DNA of 64,000 nt from Liolophura sinensis (GCF_032854445.1 NC_088306.1:30849764-30913763); one strand, 5' to 3'; positions 1 through 12,255 are shown, counted from the stretch's first letter. Notes: generated by a model not told the origin, from the letters alone. Numbers and translations are program-made.

Positions 1-2439
1 CTGTCATTCTGTGGTCATATATAGGCTATGTGGATATAATATAATATAGTCTACCGTTACATTACTCATCCCTGTCATTCTGTGGTCATATATAGGCTAT
101 GTGGATATAATATAATATAGGCTACCGTTACATTACTCATCCCTGTCATTCTATGGTCATATATGGGCTATGTGGATATAATATAATATAGTCTGCCGTT
201 ACATTACTCATCCCTGTCATTCTATGGTCATATATAGGCTATGTGGATATAATATAATATAGTCTACCGTTACATTACTCATCCCTGTCATTCTATGGTC
301 ATATATGGGCTATGTGGATATAATATAATATAGTCTACCGTTACATAACTCATCCCTGTCATTCTATGGTCATATATAGGCTATGTGGATATAATATAAT
401 ATGGTCTACCGTTACATTACTCATCCCTGTCATTCTGTGGTCATATATAGGCTATGTGGATATAATATAGTCTACCGTTACATTACTCATCCCTGTCATT
501 CTATGGTCATATATGGGCTATGTGGATATAATATAATATAGTCTACCGTTACATTACTCATCCCTGTCATTCTGTGGTCATATATAGGCTATGTGGATAT
601 AATATAATATAGTCTACCGTTACATAACTCATCCCTGTCATTCTGTGGTCATATATAGGCTATGTGGATATAATATAATATAGTCTACCGTTACATTACT
701 CATCCCTGTCATTCTGTGGTCATATATAGGCTATGTGGATATAATATAATATAGTCTACCGTTACATAACTCATCCCTGTCATTCTGTGGTCATATATAG
801 GCTATGTGGATATAATATAGTCTACCGTTACATTACTCATCCCTGTCATTCTGTGGTCATATATAGGCTATGTGGATATAATATAATATAGTCTACCGTT
901 ACATAACTCATCCCTGTCATTCTATGGTCATATATAGGCTATGTGGATATAATATAATATAGTCTACCGTTACATTACTCATCCCTGTCATTCTATGGTC
1001 ATATATGGGCTATGTGGATATAATATAATATAGTCTACCGTTACATTACTCATCCCTGTCATTCTATGGTCATATATAGGCTATGTGGATATAATATAAT
1101 ATAGTCTACCGTTACATTACTCATCCCTGTCATTCTGTGGTCATATATGGGCTATGTGGATATAATATAATATAGTCTACCGTTACATTACTCATCCCTG
1201 TCATTCTGTGGTCATATATAGGCTATGTGGATATAATATAATATAGTCTACCGTTACATTACTCATCCCTGTCATTCTATGGTCATATATAGGCTATGTG
1301 GATATAATATAATATAGTCTACCGTTACATTACTCATCCCTGTCATTCTGTGGTCATATATAGGCTATGTGGATATAATATAATATAGTCTACCGTTACA
1401 TTACTCATCCCTGTCATTCTGTGGTCATATATGGGCTATGTGGATATAATATAGTCTACCGTTACATTACTCATCCCTGTCATTCTATGGTCATATATGG
1501 GCTATGTGGATATAATATAATATAGTCTGCCGTTACATTACTCATCCCTGTCATTCTGTGGTGATATATAGGCTATGTGGATATAATATAATATAGTTTA
1601 CCGTTACATTACTCATCCCTGTCATTCTGTGGTCATATATAGGCTATGTGGATATAATATAACATAGTCTACCGTTACATTACTCATCCCTGTCATTCTA
1701 TGGTCATATATGGGCTATGTGGATATAATATAAGATAGTCTGCCGTTACATTACTCATCCCTGTCATTCTGTGGTCATATATAGGCTATGTGGATATAAT
1801 ATAATATAGTCTACCGTTACATTACTCATCCCTGTCATTCTATGGTCATATATGGGCTATGTGGATATAATATAATATAGTCTGCCGTTACATTACTCAT
1901 CCCTGTCATTCTGTGGTCATATATAGGCTATGTGGATATAATATAATATAGTCTACCGTTACATTACTCATCCCTGTCATTCTGTGGTCATATATAGGCT
2001 ATGTGGATATAATATAATATAGGCTACCGTTACATTACTCATCCCTGTCATTCTATGGTCATATATAGGCTATGTGGATATAATATAATATAGTCTACCG
2101 TTACATAACTCATCCCTGTCATTCTGTGGTCATATATGGGCTATGTGGATATAATATAATATAGTCTGCCGTTACATTACTCATCCCTGTCATTCTATGG
2201 TCATATATAGGCTATGTGGATATAATATAATATAGTCTACCGTTACATTACTCATCCCTGTCATTCTGTGGTCATATATAGGCTATGTGGATATAATATA
2301 ATATAGTCTACCGTTACATAACTCATCCCTGTCATTCTATGGTCATATATGGGCTATGTGGATATAATATAATATAGTCTACCGTTACATTACTCATCCC
2401 TGTCATTCTATGGTCATATATAGGCTATGTGGATATAAT
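1..2439. repeat. 71-bp tandem satellite, about 34 copies
   Basis: A 71-bp AT-rich unit containing GGTCATATATAGGCTATGTG and ATCCCTGTCATTC repeats head to tail from the left window edge and stops abruptly inside a unit at about 2439. Units differ at a few recurrent sites (CTGTGG/CTATGG, ATAGG/ATGGG, CATTAC/CATAAC). Several copies (near 460, 810 and 1440) are 66 bp long because one ATAAT is missing. The array continues beyond the window. No coding potential is seen. Confidence 0.97.
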
Positions 2440-2842
2440 CTGTCATCTTGGACTCGCCTCGATTGGACAAAATCTGTGATTAACTTGCCGTTTTCTGATG
2501 TCTGATCCTTGTGTGTGAGGGATAACAGCTGGAGGTAACACATTTCTGAACCATTGAGCTTAACAAAAAATTACTTTACTTTCTCGTTTTGTGCGGGACT
2601 CCATTTTAGGCAATGGACCTTATGACGGAGGCGTATACTTATTATATCATTCACGTGTGCCTACCCAAATTACCGAGCACAAACGAGTTTAGGGTAAAGC
2701 CACAACCCGACAGACAACAGGAAAAAACAAAAAAACATCAGGATAAAACCAAAATCAACTTTTTAACCTATTCACGTGAAAAACTATATATCTCACATTT
2801 TATTTAGGGGTGTGTTTGTGTGACGAGTTCACTCAACGTTTC
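2440..2842. other. Unique-looking spacer
   Basis: Non-repetitive sequence between the satellite and the first SINE. I see no conserved protein, RNA gene or repeat. A 64-codon open stretch at 2613-2807 has no recognisable motif and is probably chance. Confidence 0.5.
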
Positions 2843-3192
2843 CGGCCCGAATAGCACAGTTGTTAGAGCGTCCGCTTCGGGAACAGTAGATCCAGGATCA
2901 CACCTAAGACTTTAAAACAGGAAGTTGTAACTTCCTCGCTTGGCCTTCGGCAAGAAGGGGATAGCGCAAAAACTGGTTGACCCGTATCAGTATAATGGCT
3001 CGGGCGGGGCGTCTTACTTGCCTTCGGTAAGTCGTCTCAGTGAAGCAACACTAGAGAAAAGAACGGATAAAAGAGCGGTGGAAGTCTGTCCTGCAACAAG
3101 GAGGCACATTACATACACCCTAAGGATTACTTTGTCACCATATGACTGAAAAATTGTTGCGTACGACGTTAAACCCCAAGCACTCACTCACT
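2843..3192 (+). mobile_element. tRNA-headed SINE, V-SINE/RUDI-like (family 1)
   Basis: The head at about 2850-2910 resembles a tRNA-derived pol III promoter (TAGCACAGTTGTTAGAGCG as A box, then a weak B box). A conserved body follows, then the 3' part GACGTTAAACCCCAAGCACT ending in a CACTCACTCACT tail. A second copy lies at 43830-44165 and a tail-only copy, reversed, at 34100-34157. The layout fits the molluscan V-SINE/RUDI type, but the family name is my inference from memory. It sits directly against a Naiad fragment. Confidence 0.75.
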
Positions 3193-3510
3193 TATTACTG
3201 CAAAAACTAGTGTGTCAAGGCTGTTCCATCAAACGCCTTTATTACAATGAGTATAATTCTCTTGTGTAAATATGGTCAGAGCGTCCAGAATCGTGTTGAA
3301 TTAAATCGCCAGAAATAGATCTCTGCATATATGAACAGTTTGCAGTCAAAGTGCAACTGAGATACCTATTTTGTTATCGACAACTGATATTCTGGTTTCA
3401 CTCAGTTCCCTATATCATACCTTGCGTCCTTTCCAACAACATTGGAAACTGTTGACTGCTTCTTTCTCTTGATTTCGTTCGATTTTCTGTTTAATGCATA
3501 TATTTTGAAA
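3193..3510 (+). mobile_element. Naiad (Penelope-like) 3' fragment
   Basis: The first 100 bases encode a decayed match to the end of the reverse transcriptase at 14090-14201 (leucine-rich, VCQG, IKR, YNEYN). The remainder matches the post-RT pseudo-LTR-type region, including ATGAACAGTTTGCA and the CGCAACTGAGATAC-like block seen at 14530-14580. It is 5' truncated and non-functional. It is closer to the subfamily at 28.9-29.6 kb than to the copy at 12 kb. Confidence 0.7.
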
Positions 3511-4184
3511 ATGGAATTAATTCATGCGGTACACCTTGTCTAGTTCATTTTTCATTTATTTAATTGTTTATGTCCTGCACAAAGAAATTTCACTTTTACG
3601 CTGTCAATCAATTTTATGAGTAAATGAAACCAGATAGAAACTGGAGCAAACCATGCACCACACCCCCCAGATAGCATACTTTGTATTGTTAATTGCACCT
3701 GTAAAATTGTTACACGTTTTGTACCATGTTCTTCGATTTTATTGATTATGCACATATAGTACACGTATACAGTTGTAATCTTAAGATAAATATTAGCATA
3801 CAAAGAACAGTTTCCTGATAACTACAAACAGCGACATTAACTACTTTTGATGTTAAACATATAGATGTCGGCCAGAAAAATGGTATCAGCCCCACGAGTT
3901 TGAAGACATAAGATCAGACAGGGAAGGAGGTGGTCATTTCTCATTCGTGCTATAGCTGGACCAAATTCTGATTTCAAATTGTAGAACCTTTGTGTTCACT
4001 GGGTTTATTTCATTCGTGTCATATAGATGTGTCTGAAATGTAACATGACATCTCGACTACGTGTTTTTCCTTCCATATATCTCTGATAGATGTTAATAAT
4101 CCCTGCTGTAGGCGAGTGAGACATTGATGGACAATCAGTTATGATCTAAGCGTGAAGCTCTTCCTGATTTTGCAAACAGTATTC
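3511..4184. other. No gene recognised
   Basis: AT-rich spacer. An 83-codon open stretch on the minus strand (3552-3803) has no recognisable domain and low-complexity start; I treat it as chance. Confidence 0.4.
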
Positions 4185-5088
4185 AAATGGTGAGAACCTT
4201 CCCAAACGGTAACTGGTTTAGAATAATCAAACTAACACTCAAAACGTGAGGACGTTCTAAAACAGTAGCCCGTATAGAACAATCAAATAAATACGCAAAA
4301 GGCGAGAGCACCTTCCCAAACACTCAAAAGTTAGCCCACATAGAACAATCAAACACTCTAATGGTAAGAACCTTGCTAAACGGTAGCCCATATAGAATAA
4401 TCAAACTAACACTCAAAAGGTGATGACCCTTCCAAACGGTAGCTCGCATAGAACAATCAAACAAATACCCAAAACGTGAGGCCCTCCCAAAACGATAGCC
4501 CACATAGGATAATCAAACTAACGCTCAAAAGGCTTCCCAAAAGGGTAGCCCGCATAGAATAATCAAACACTCAGAAGGTGAGGACCCTCCCAAAGAGTAC
4601 CCCGCATAGAACAATCAAACAAATACCCAAAACGTGAGGCCCTTCCAAAACGATAGCCCACATAGGATAATCAAACTAACGCTCAAAAGGCTTCCCAAAA
4701 CGGTAGTCGGCATAGAATAATCAAACACTCAGAAGGCGAGGACCTTCCCAAAGGGTGAACCGCATAGAATAATCAAACTAACACTGAAAAGGAAGGACTT
4801 TCCCAAACGGTAGCCCACCTAGGATAATCAAACTAACACTGAAAAGGTGAGGACCTTCCCAAACGGTAGCCCGTATAGAATAATCAAACTAACACTGAAA
4901 GGGTGAGGACCTTCCCAAACGGTAGCCCGGCTAGGATAATCAAACTAACACTGAAAAGGTGAGGACTTTCCCAAACGATAGCCCGCATAGAACAATTCAA
5001 CTAACACTGAAAAGGTGAGGACCTTCCCAAACGGTGGCCGGTATAGAACAGTCAAAGTAACGCTCAAAATGTAAGTATCTCCCATAAC
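4185..5088. repeat. 56-bp minisatellite, about 16 diverged copies
   Basis: The unit carries GTGAGGACCTTCCCAAACGG, then TAGCCCGTATAGAATAATCA and AACTAACACT. The period is 56 bp in the better-kept right part (starts at 4847 and 4903). Copies to the left are more diverged and some are shortened, with whole blocks missing. Weak open frames across it are by-products of the repeat. Confidence 0.93.
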
Positions 5089-6189
5089 AGAAATAGCATT
5101 TATTATATGGTGTACTGACACTTGATACACCTAATAGTAAATCCAGCCAAACCTATAATTTTGACGAGCGATCCTTTCCAGCCATGTTCCATTTCATTCA
5201 TTGTTATATGCGTGAAGAGTAGGCCTGGTAAATGAGAAAGAGCAAGTACTCATCTCTGCCATGATGCATTAACGAAAGCTGTAGTTCGTCCACTATATAA
5301 AAGTGACCAGACTGAAACACTGGAGGGAATTACGCAGTCCTTAGATAACACATCGCAATCGATTGCATCTTGCTTGGTGTGAGTCTTATCTGAAGACTTG
5401 TGCATCTTGCCAATTAATACCGGTACTGGTCACAAGCAACCAATCGTTAAAGAAAATAAAAGATATTGACAACAGTGGCAAGGACACACTTTAAGCAAAT
5501 AGTTATCCACAAAGCTATGTCAACACCACTCATCATATTCTCTACTCACAGGGAGAGTCATGTAAGCCTCCCTCTTAGACTAGCATCAAAGGACGAAACA
5601 AAGGCGAAGAAAGCACTTTCAGTGGCTAGTCTTACTGGGATGACTTGATTTTCCGGATTTGAACCCCTCGTCAAAGATGTTCTTCAGAGTGAGCTGTATT
5701 ACGTCTGTTAAATGTTAGGTTTGTTCCGTGTTGCGTTTGTTACACCTTGTTTATATAATACACGAGTAATGTAATACAAACTCCCGTTTTATGTAAAATC
5801 AAGGTGTAGCGTAAAGACAGACGAATACCTGCAGGATGTCAAAGATTGTCGATATGACTGAAAGAATGTTAAGTGCGACTATTGAAGTGCGCACATTTAA
5901 TTGTCCGAAATCAGCTTTCTGAAGTCCGAGGGTTTCCCCCGGGCATTGCCCCGTTTGTATTAAAGACAAATTTAAGAGATACACATATTCGCACAAGCAC
6001 GTTAAAAACAATGAATAGCATGTGTATTTGTTACAATGCTTTTATTACATAACATGTGTTCTTTTTATTGCACTACCTGATTAAAAAGTAATAATTACAT
6101 TACACGGAAATGGTGCAATAAAACTCGAGGACTTGCTTTCCAAGGCGTGGACATTCGTCGTGATCAGCTGAAAAGTCAGTGTTAGATTG
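5089..6189. other. No gene recognised
   Basis: Mixed unique sequence. A 60-codon open stretch at 5466-5648 and a 70-codon one on the minus strand at 5799-6011 show no motif. No splice-consistent chain of exons is apparent by eye. Confidence 0.4.
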
Positions 6190-6480
6190 TCAAAGATGTA
6201 AGCATAGTGCAGAATTGTTTCTTTCCGCTTAGAGCTTAATGACGGTTTTCACCTGATTTAGCGTATTGTTTTGTACCGTATCTGTTTGGTCGACCTCGAG
6301 CGCTGTGTGATCTGCTTCCTGCTATTGATGGATCGTGTCCAAAGTACCGTTATTCATTAATGATTTCCATGAGCGAGATTCCGTCCTTTTTCCTTTTCTC
6401 GACTCGCAGCTGGGTTTAGCTGTGAATGTGAAAAGCCTAGTTATTTGCTCGTGTCTTGTGAAATGATTATATTTAACTAG
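6190..6480 (+). repeat. Segment shared with the region upstream of GPCR gene 2
   Basis: Collinear with 22575-22760. Shared blocks include GCTTAAT-ACGGTT, ATGGATCGTGTC, TTATTCATTAA and a GATTC-CTTTTTCCTT stretch. Both copies precede a GPCR gene in the same orientation, so this looks like the distal end of an old tandem duplication that carried the receptor. Function, if any, could be regulatory, but no promoter element is evident. Confidence 0.65.
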
Positions 6481-6709
6481 TCATATTTAGAACTTCCGGT
6501 TTCTAGTGTGACAGTGCTGGATACTCCCGATTGGGGAGATACGTGTGGTGTAGTGGATGATAGAATAACACGTCAACACAAAACCTGGAGATATCTGAAT
6601 TTGACTTTACTCACCGTGATGTGTGGATTTTGATTACCACACATTGAAATCTTCCGAATTTTAATTCCAGAATTTGAAGTAATGCGTGGAGATATCTGAG
6701 CTTCATTTA

Positions 6710-8345
6710 GATGTGTTAGATGTTAGTTACATCACTTGAGGACATCAGACCGTCACTTAATCCATTGTGTTGAGGTGGGATTTGGTTATAACACCTGGGA
6801 AAATCTGACTGTTACTTAATCCAGTGTGTTGTGGTGGATGTTGGCTATAACACCTGAGGACATCTGACCGTCACTTAATCCATTGTATTGTGGTGAGATT
6901 TGGTTTTAACACTTGAGGACATCAGACCGTCGTTTAATCCATTGTGTTGTGGTGGTTGTTGAGGACATCAGACCGTCACTTAATCCATTGTGTTGTGGTT
7001 GAGGTGGATGTTTGGTTACATCACCTGAGGGCATCTAACTGTTACTTAATCCAGTGTGTTGTGGTGGATGTTGATTATAAGATCTGGGCACATCTGACCG
7101 TCACTTGATCCATTGCGTCGTGGTGGGATTTGGTCATAACACCTGAGGACATCAGACCGTCACTTAATCCACTGTGTTGTGGTGGCATTTGGTCATAACA
7201 CCTGAGGATATCAGACCGTCACTTAATCCATTGAGTTGTGGTGGATGTTGGCTACAACACCTGAGGACATCTGATCGTCACTTAATCCATTGTGTTGTGG
7301 TGGACGTTGATTATAAAACCTGAGGACATCAGACCGTCACTTAATCCATTGCGTCGTGGTGGAATTTGGTTCTAACACCTGAGGACATCAGACTGTCACT
7401 TAATCCAGTGTGTAGTGATGGATTTTGGCTACAACACCAGAGAACATCAGACCGTCACTTAATCCAGTGTGTTGTGGTGAGATTTGGTCATAACACCAGA
7501 GAACATCAGACCGTCACTTAATCCAGTGTGTTGTGATGGACGTTGGCTACAACACGTGAGGACATCTGACCGTCACTTAATCCATTGTATTGTGGTGAGA
7601 TTTGGTCATAACACCAGAGAACATCAGACCGTCACTTAATCCAGCGTGTTGTGGTGGATGTTTGCTACAACACGTGAAGACATCTGACCGTCACTTAATC
7701 CATTGTGTTGTGGTGGGATTCTGTCATAACACCTGAAGACATCTGACCGTCACTTAATCCAGTGTGTTGTGGTGGATTTTGGCTACAACACCTGAGGACG
7801 TTTGACCGTCACTTAATCCATTGTGTTGTGATTGATGTTGGTTTCAACACTTGAGGACATCTGACCGTCTCTTAATCCAGCGTGTTGTGGTGGCTGTTGG
7901 CTATAACACCTGAGGACATCTGACCGTCACTTAATCCATTGTATTGTGGTGAGATTTGGTCATAACACCAGAGAACATCAGACCGTCACTTAATCCAGCG
8001 TGTTGTGGTGGATGTTTGCTACAACACGTGAAGACATCTGACCGTCACTTAATCCATTGTGTTGTGGTGGATGTTGGCTACAACACCTGAGGACATCTGA
8101 CCGTCACTTAATCCATTGTGTTGTGGTGGGATTCTGTCATAACACCTGAAGACATCTGACCGTCACTTAATCCAGTGTGTTGTGGTGGATTTTGGCTACA
8201 ACACCTGAGGACGTTTGACCGTCACTTAATCCATTGTGTTGTGATGGGATTCGGTTATAACACCAGGAGACATCTGACGGTCACTTAATCCATTGGGTTA
8301 TGGTGGATATTGGTTAGAAACACTTGAAAATATCTGAACATTACT
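6710..8345. repeat. 59-bp minisatellite, about 27 copies
   Basis: The unit contains GACATCTGACCGTCACTTAA, TCCATTGTGTTGTGGTGG and a variable GGCTATAACACCTGAG part. Two or three variant types alternate (GGATGTTGGCTA, GGATTTGGTCATA). A block near 7560-7770 is repeated almost unchanged near 7900-8180, so there was a larger duplication inside the array. Degenerate units extend left to about 6500. Only about 160 bp of related sequence exists at the homologous place upstream of GPCR gene 2 (22790-22940). Confidence 0.95.
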
Positions 8346-8559
8346 TAGTTCAGGTAATTTCTAAATAATAAGTAGATTATGGTAAATGCTCTAGATTAAT
8401 TATGGTTGCATTGTTGACCACCTTGGAAACAGGATTTTTTTTTCGAAAACCCATTTATCTGTGAACAGTGTTAGCAGTCATTCATAGCTTAGTGAACTAG
8501 TCTATAATACATTCGCTCACACAAATGTGAATAGTGCGTCACAGTAGGCACCACATTAC

Positions 8560-8850
8560 TGTAACCTACACCTTAACCTTACACCTACAACTGTAACCTA
8601 CACCTTAGGAGTGACAGCTAATAGATATCATTGTAACTTAGTACTTGACAGCCAGTAACACTCGCTGTAATTTTCACCTTTGGAGTACTAGTGACAGCCA
8701 ATAGCCATCACTGTATCTTTGTCCATGGGAGTGACAGCCAATATCCATCACTGTAATTTTCTCATTGGGAGTGACAGCAAATAGACGTCACTGTAACTTT
8801 GCCCTTTGGAGTTTCAGCCAATAGACATAACTATAACTTTTCTCACATCC
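8560..8850. repeat. Degenerate ~55-bp tandem repeat, about 5 copies
   Basis: Recurring GAGTGACAGCCAATAG followed by CATCACTGTAACTTT with variable linkers. The array is short and decayed. It lies about 200 bp upstream of the GPCR start codon. Confidence 0.75.
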
Positions 8851-9055
8851 ATTTGAACGACACCGTCACATTGTGTTGTCGTTTGAAAAACGGACATATG
8901 TTGTACCATATGAAGCTTATTTTTGCAAGTCACAAAGTTGTCATATGTAAGAATAACCTACTCAACTGACAAAGATCACCGCTTCAGCGTTTAGCCGTGT
9001 GAATGCAAAGTGTGATACAGTTCCAGGCGGTGTATTAGGGTAGTGATTTAAGGAA

Positions 9056-10144
9056 ATGTGTGCAGCGGAAATATTAGAGGAGGAATTGTGGGTAAACCAC
9101 AGTGGTGTCCTGTCACTATGCGGTAACACCACGGCAGGCTCCAAAGATGAAGAACCCAACCTCTCAACAGCAACTAGAGCCGCCCATGGAGTAGTTATAT
9201 TAATAATTTCTCTATTGATCGTCGCCAGTAACTTCGTCAACGTAGTTGTTTTGCGAGGTTCCAAACAAATCCCGATAGTTGCTAAAATCTTCTTGACGAA
9301 TTTGGGATTGACTGATCTCAGCCTAGGTGTAGGGACTTGTCTACCTTCAGTAATACCTGGCATTACCGGAAGGTGGCCTTACGGCGCCATCTGGTGTCAG
9401 TTCTCGGGAATTTTGCACGGAACTACCGTGACTGTATCGATTTGGACAATTACCGTGGTGAGTATTGAGCGATACTTTGCAGTGATTCATCCTCATAAAT
9501 ATAGAGACAAGCTAAGCGTCAAGAAATGTTTTACGGTCATCATCTTTCTGTGGTTTGCGTCCTTGGCAACTTATGCCGCTCCGAATTTTACAATGGTGGA
9601 CATGCTCTACTATCAATACAACACCCAAAGCGCTATGTGTGGAATGCACTGGGGTAACGTTTGGCTATGTTTGGTTTCAGCGATTTATGTTCCATTCCTT
9701 AGCGGCTTTACAATCGTTTTTACAACAATTAGCATATCGCTACGCTTAACGAAAGGAAACGTGTGCAGTAGTGCTCACACAGATAGCATTGCGTCCAAAG
9801 AAAACGAAGATAGAAGGAAGGATAAGGAGAGAAAAGCTGTTCAACTACTGATGGCAACAGCCGTGGTCTACTTTGCCTTTTGGGGTCCCTATGTTGTGAT
9901 GACATTCTCCCATTTGTTCGGTAAAGTTGTCATTCCTGCGTGGCTAGAATTCACCGTGACGTGGCTGGCAAATAGCAATAGCTTTATTAATGTGATTATT
10001 TACTCCTGGATTTACCCGGCATTCAGGAGCGAAGCAAAAACGTTGGTGTGGAACACAATACGGTGTCAATGTTACCAGAAATCCCGTCAGCGTGATGGCA
10101 GAAGAGTTGGTCCCCACACGACAGAATCTACCAGTTATTTTTGA
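9056..10144 (+). CDS. Class A (rhodopsin-like) G-protein-coupled receptor, 362 aa
   Basis: Single-exon seven-transmembrane receptor expected in the plasma membrane, coupling an unknown ligand to G proteins. Seven hydrophobic segments begin near residues 44, 76, 112, 158, 200, 262 and 293. The extracellular N-terminus has two N-glycosylation sequons (N14, N24) and no signal peptide. Class A landmarks are present: N59 (1.50), D87 (2.50), C114 (3.25) with C195 as disulfide partner, E138-R139-Y140 as DRY variant, W166 (4.50), W276/P278 (6.48/6.50). Position 3.32 is histidine (H121), not aspartate, so an aminergic ligand is unlikely. The TM7 motif is N312-V-I-I-Y316, with valine in place of the usual proline. 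The ATG at 9056 is the first in frame and gives a family-typical length. It is paralogous to the gene at 23440. From memory, GPR21/GPR52 also lack proline 7.50, but I cannot assign a subfamily. Confident as a GPCR; ligand unknown. Confidence 0.93.
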   Translation: MCAAEILEEELWVNHSGVLSLCGNTTAGSKDEEPNLSTATRAAHGVVILIISLLIVASNFVNVVVLRGSKQIPIVAKIFLTNLGLTDLSLGVGTCLPSVIPGITGRWPYGAIWCQFSGILHGTTVTVSIWTITVVSIERYFAVIHPHKYRDKLSVKKCFTVIIFLWFASLATYAAPNFTMVDMLYYQYNTQSAMCGMHWGNVWLCLVSAIYVPFLSGFTIVFTTISISLRLTKGNVCSSAHTDSIASKENEDRRKDKERKAVQLLMATAVVYFAFWGPYVVMTFSHLFGKVVIPAWLEFTVTWLANSNSFINVIIYSWIYPAFRSEAKTLVWNTIRCQCYQKSRQRDGRRVGPHTTESTSYF

Positions 10145-10145
10145 A

Positions 10146-11339
10146 TGCCATAGTTGAGGATTTGATTGATTTTCATTATTTTCTCTGACTGGGGTGTTGT
10201 AAAAAGATTTTATTTTGCATTTTTTAAAAACTTTATTGGCGTCAGTGCTGTACTCAGAAACTTTCCATCTATTCATCAGCAGACGGCCCTTTGACCTTCG
10301 CAGGGTATCTGGCAAAACTCCTGAAAAAGTAGCATTTGAGGCAGATTGGAGGCGTTGATCAGGAAACCCTGAGCGCCAGAGTAAGCAAAATTTGGACAAA
10401 TTTTTGGTATTTTGGGCTTTGGTTTTTGAGCAGTAATGTCTAATTTAGCCTGACAGTCTCTATGTTGTGGCTTTGTCTCCATACCTGTATATACATCTGT
10501 GATGTTCACCCTGAAATTTATCCGCCCTGATGATAGCAAAATAAAGCCCCGAATTGTTGGGATAAAATGAGCCTTCCCTTTTCCGGAGTTTCACTTCTTG
10601 TGTATTAGTGTTTGATTTATGACTGGCGCGGTGATATGTACTTTAAAATTATGTGTTGCGCATAGATAAGTAACCCCTCATTTTTTTGCTTTACGCCAGT
10701 GTACGTGTGACGTTAAGTTTCTCTGGTTTTGCTTTTACAGTGCAACTCTCTGATTTGATTCCCTCATTAATCGTGGTCAGTAATCTGAAAAACATGTTAT
10801 ATTTAATGTACATGTAGTAAAAAAAGACATGTTGGAAAGACGTCGGCGTAGTGGTACTTTATATATGTACGTGTGTAAAGAATGACTGTCGATCCAAACC
10901 CAGAACAGGACCAAAAACAAGAACAAAAACAACATAATCCTCCAGCAAAATGTACGAATTGCCTCGACTGTAGGAGACGGGACAATAAAATGTTAAACGG
11001 ACCATTATTTCTTAACTGCAAAACATGTTTTTCTTTTAACTTTTCTGGATCCGGGTTTTACTACGGGTTGTTTAGTCAATAACCTGGTGTTATTGTCAGG
11101 TGAGGAAGTTTTGCATACTTACAATAGAACACGAACAGTGTATACGCTATAAAAACAACACTGTACAGTTGTGCTCTTGCTGTGATCCGATTAGATCATG
11201 AAGTGTATATAGTTCTGTATAAAAAGTTATATAAAAATGAACTAAGAAAGCGACAGGTAAAGGAAGAAAAGTCTGGTATGTTAAATTATAAATTAAAAAA
11301 CACGATGAATTAAAGCTGTTACGTTCTTTACAGCGATAC
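10146..11339. other. 3' flank of GPCR gene 1; no further gene recognised
   Basis: Unique sequence with the putative 3' UTR at its start. A 66-codon open stretch at 10882-11082 (glutamine-rich start, several cysteines) and a 151-codon minus-strand stretch at 9944-10399 overlapping the receptor show no recognised domain. The left end of the LTR element cannot be placed better than about 11340. Confidence 0.4.
10540..10545 (+). promoter_or_regulatory. Possible polyadenylation signal for GPCR gene 1
   Basis: An AATAAA hexamer lies about 395 bp after the stop codon of the receptor, giving a plausible 3' UTR. In AT-rich DNA such a hexamer is also common by chance. Confidence 0.35.
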
Positions 11340-12254
11340 CAGTTGCCAAGCGTCAAGGCCTAATTGAATGGCCTAATTCTGGATCAAATGTATTAATTAG
11401 AGGTGTAAGCTCTGCTGAATTTGAATCGGTGCCTCTTCACAAAGCTTACTTGTCATCAGATATTATTTCGGGTCCTGTTACTGTCGGCATTAGGCCTACT
11501 TTGCCTTTTAAAGGAATTCATCTACTACTTGGTAATGATCTTGCTGGTGACAAAGTAATGGTTAATCCTACTGTGACTCATAATCCTTGTTTAAATCAAA
11601 CTGTTGATCCTGTTGAGAAAGGAATTCCAGATTTGTATCCCTCTTGTGCTGTAACGAGGTCAATGTCAAACAAACTTTCTGATGACGGCAAAAACACAGT
11701 AACGGACTTACAAGATACATTTCTTACACAAATGTTTACTCAGGGCGACTGTATTGATTATGATAAAGCAGACCATTGTACACCTAGTGACATATCACAT
11801 GCTTCTAAACATCAGCTTGTTACTGAACAGCATACAGACCCGGAAATTTCATGTTTGTTTGACAGAGCTCTCGATGATTGTGTTATTTCATCTGAACCTG
11901 TGTGTTATTATGTCAAGTCTGATATACTTATGCGTAAATGGAGACCACCTGATGTATCTGTTGATGATGACTGGGCTGTTGAACATCAGATTGTTGTACC
12001 TAAGGCATACCGAACTGAAATTTTACGTATGGCACAAGAAATGCCATTAGCTGGTCACCTGGGTGTTAACAAGACCTACTACAGGATACTGAACCACTTC
12101 TTTTGGCCAGGATTAAAGGGAGATGTAACCCAGTTTTGTAAATCATGTCATACATGCCAGGTAGTGGGTAAGCCTAATCAGACTATTCGTAAGGCACCAT
12201 TAGAGCCTGTACCAGCTTTTCAAGAGGCCCTCTACTTAAGACAAAGTCTGGGAA
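11340..12254 (+). pseudogene. Gmr1-like pol: protease C-terminus and integrase N-terminus
   Basis: An open frame starts upstream of the GTG at 11429 without a real start, consistent with truncation. The stretch LLLGNDLAGDKV at about 11530 is the conserved end of gypsy retropepsins; the catalytic DTG part lies outside the remnant. A spacer of about 130 residues follows, then the integrase HHCC zinc finger: histidines at 12056 and near 12092, cysteines at 12137 and 12146. The core begins near 12160 and can be read to PLLKTKSGN, just before the Naiad junction. A short deletion has removed the part carrying the first catalytic aspartate. The frame stays open into the Naiad to 12433, but that extension is out of frame with Naiad coding and is an artefact. 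Confidence 0.85.
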
Positions 12255-12255
12255 T

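Noticed and set aside
1-2439. CRISPR array
   Set aside because: The repeats are contiguous and nearly identical over all 71 bp with no unique spacers; the surroundings are animal DNA.
9944-10399. 151-codon minus-strand frame
   Set aside because: Overlaps the receptor gene and its 3' flank on the other strand; no motif.
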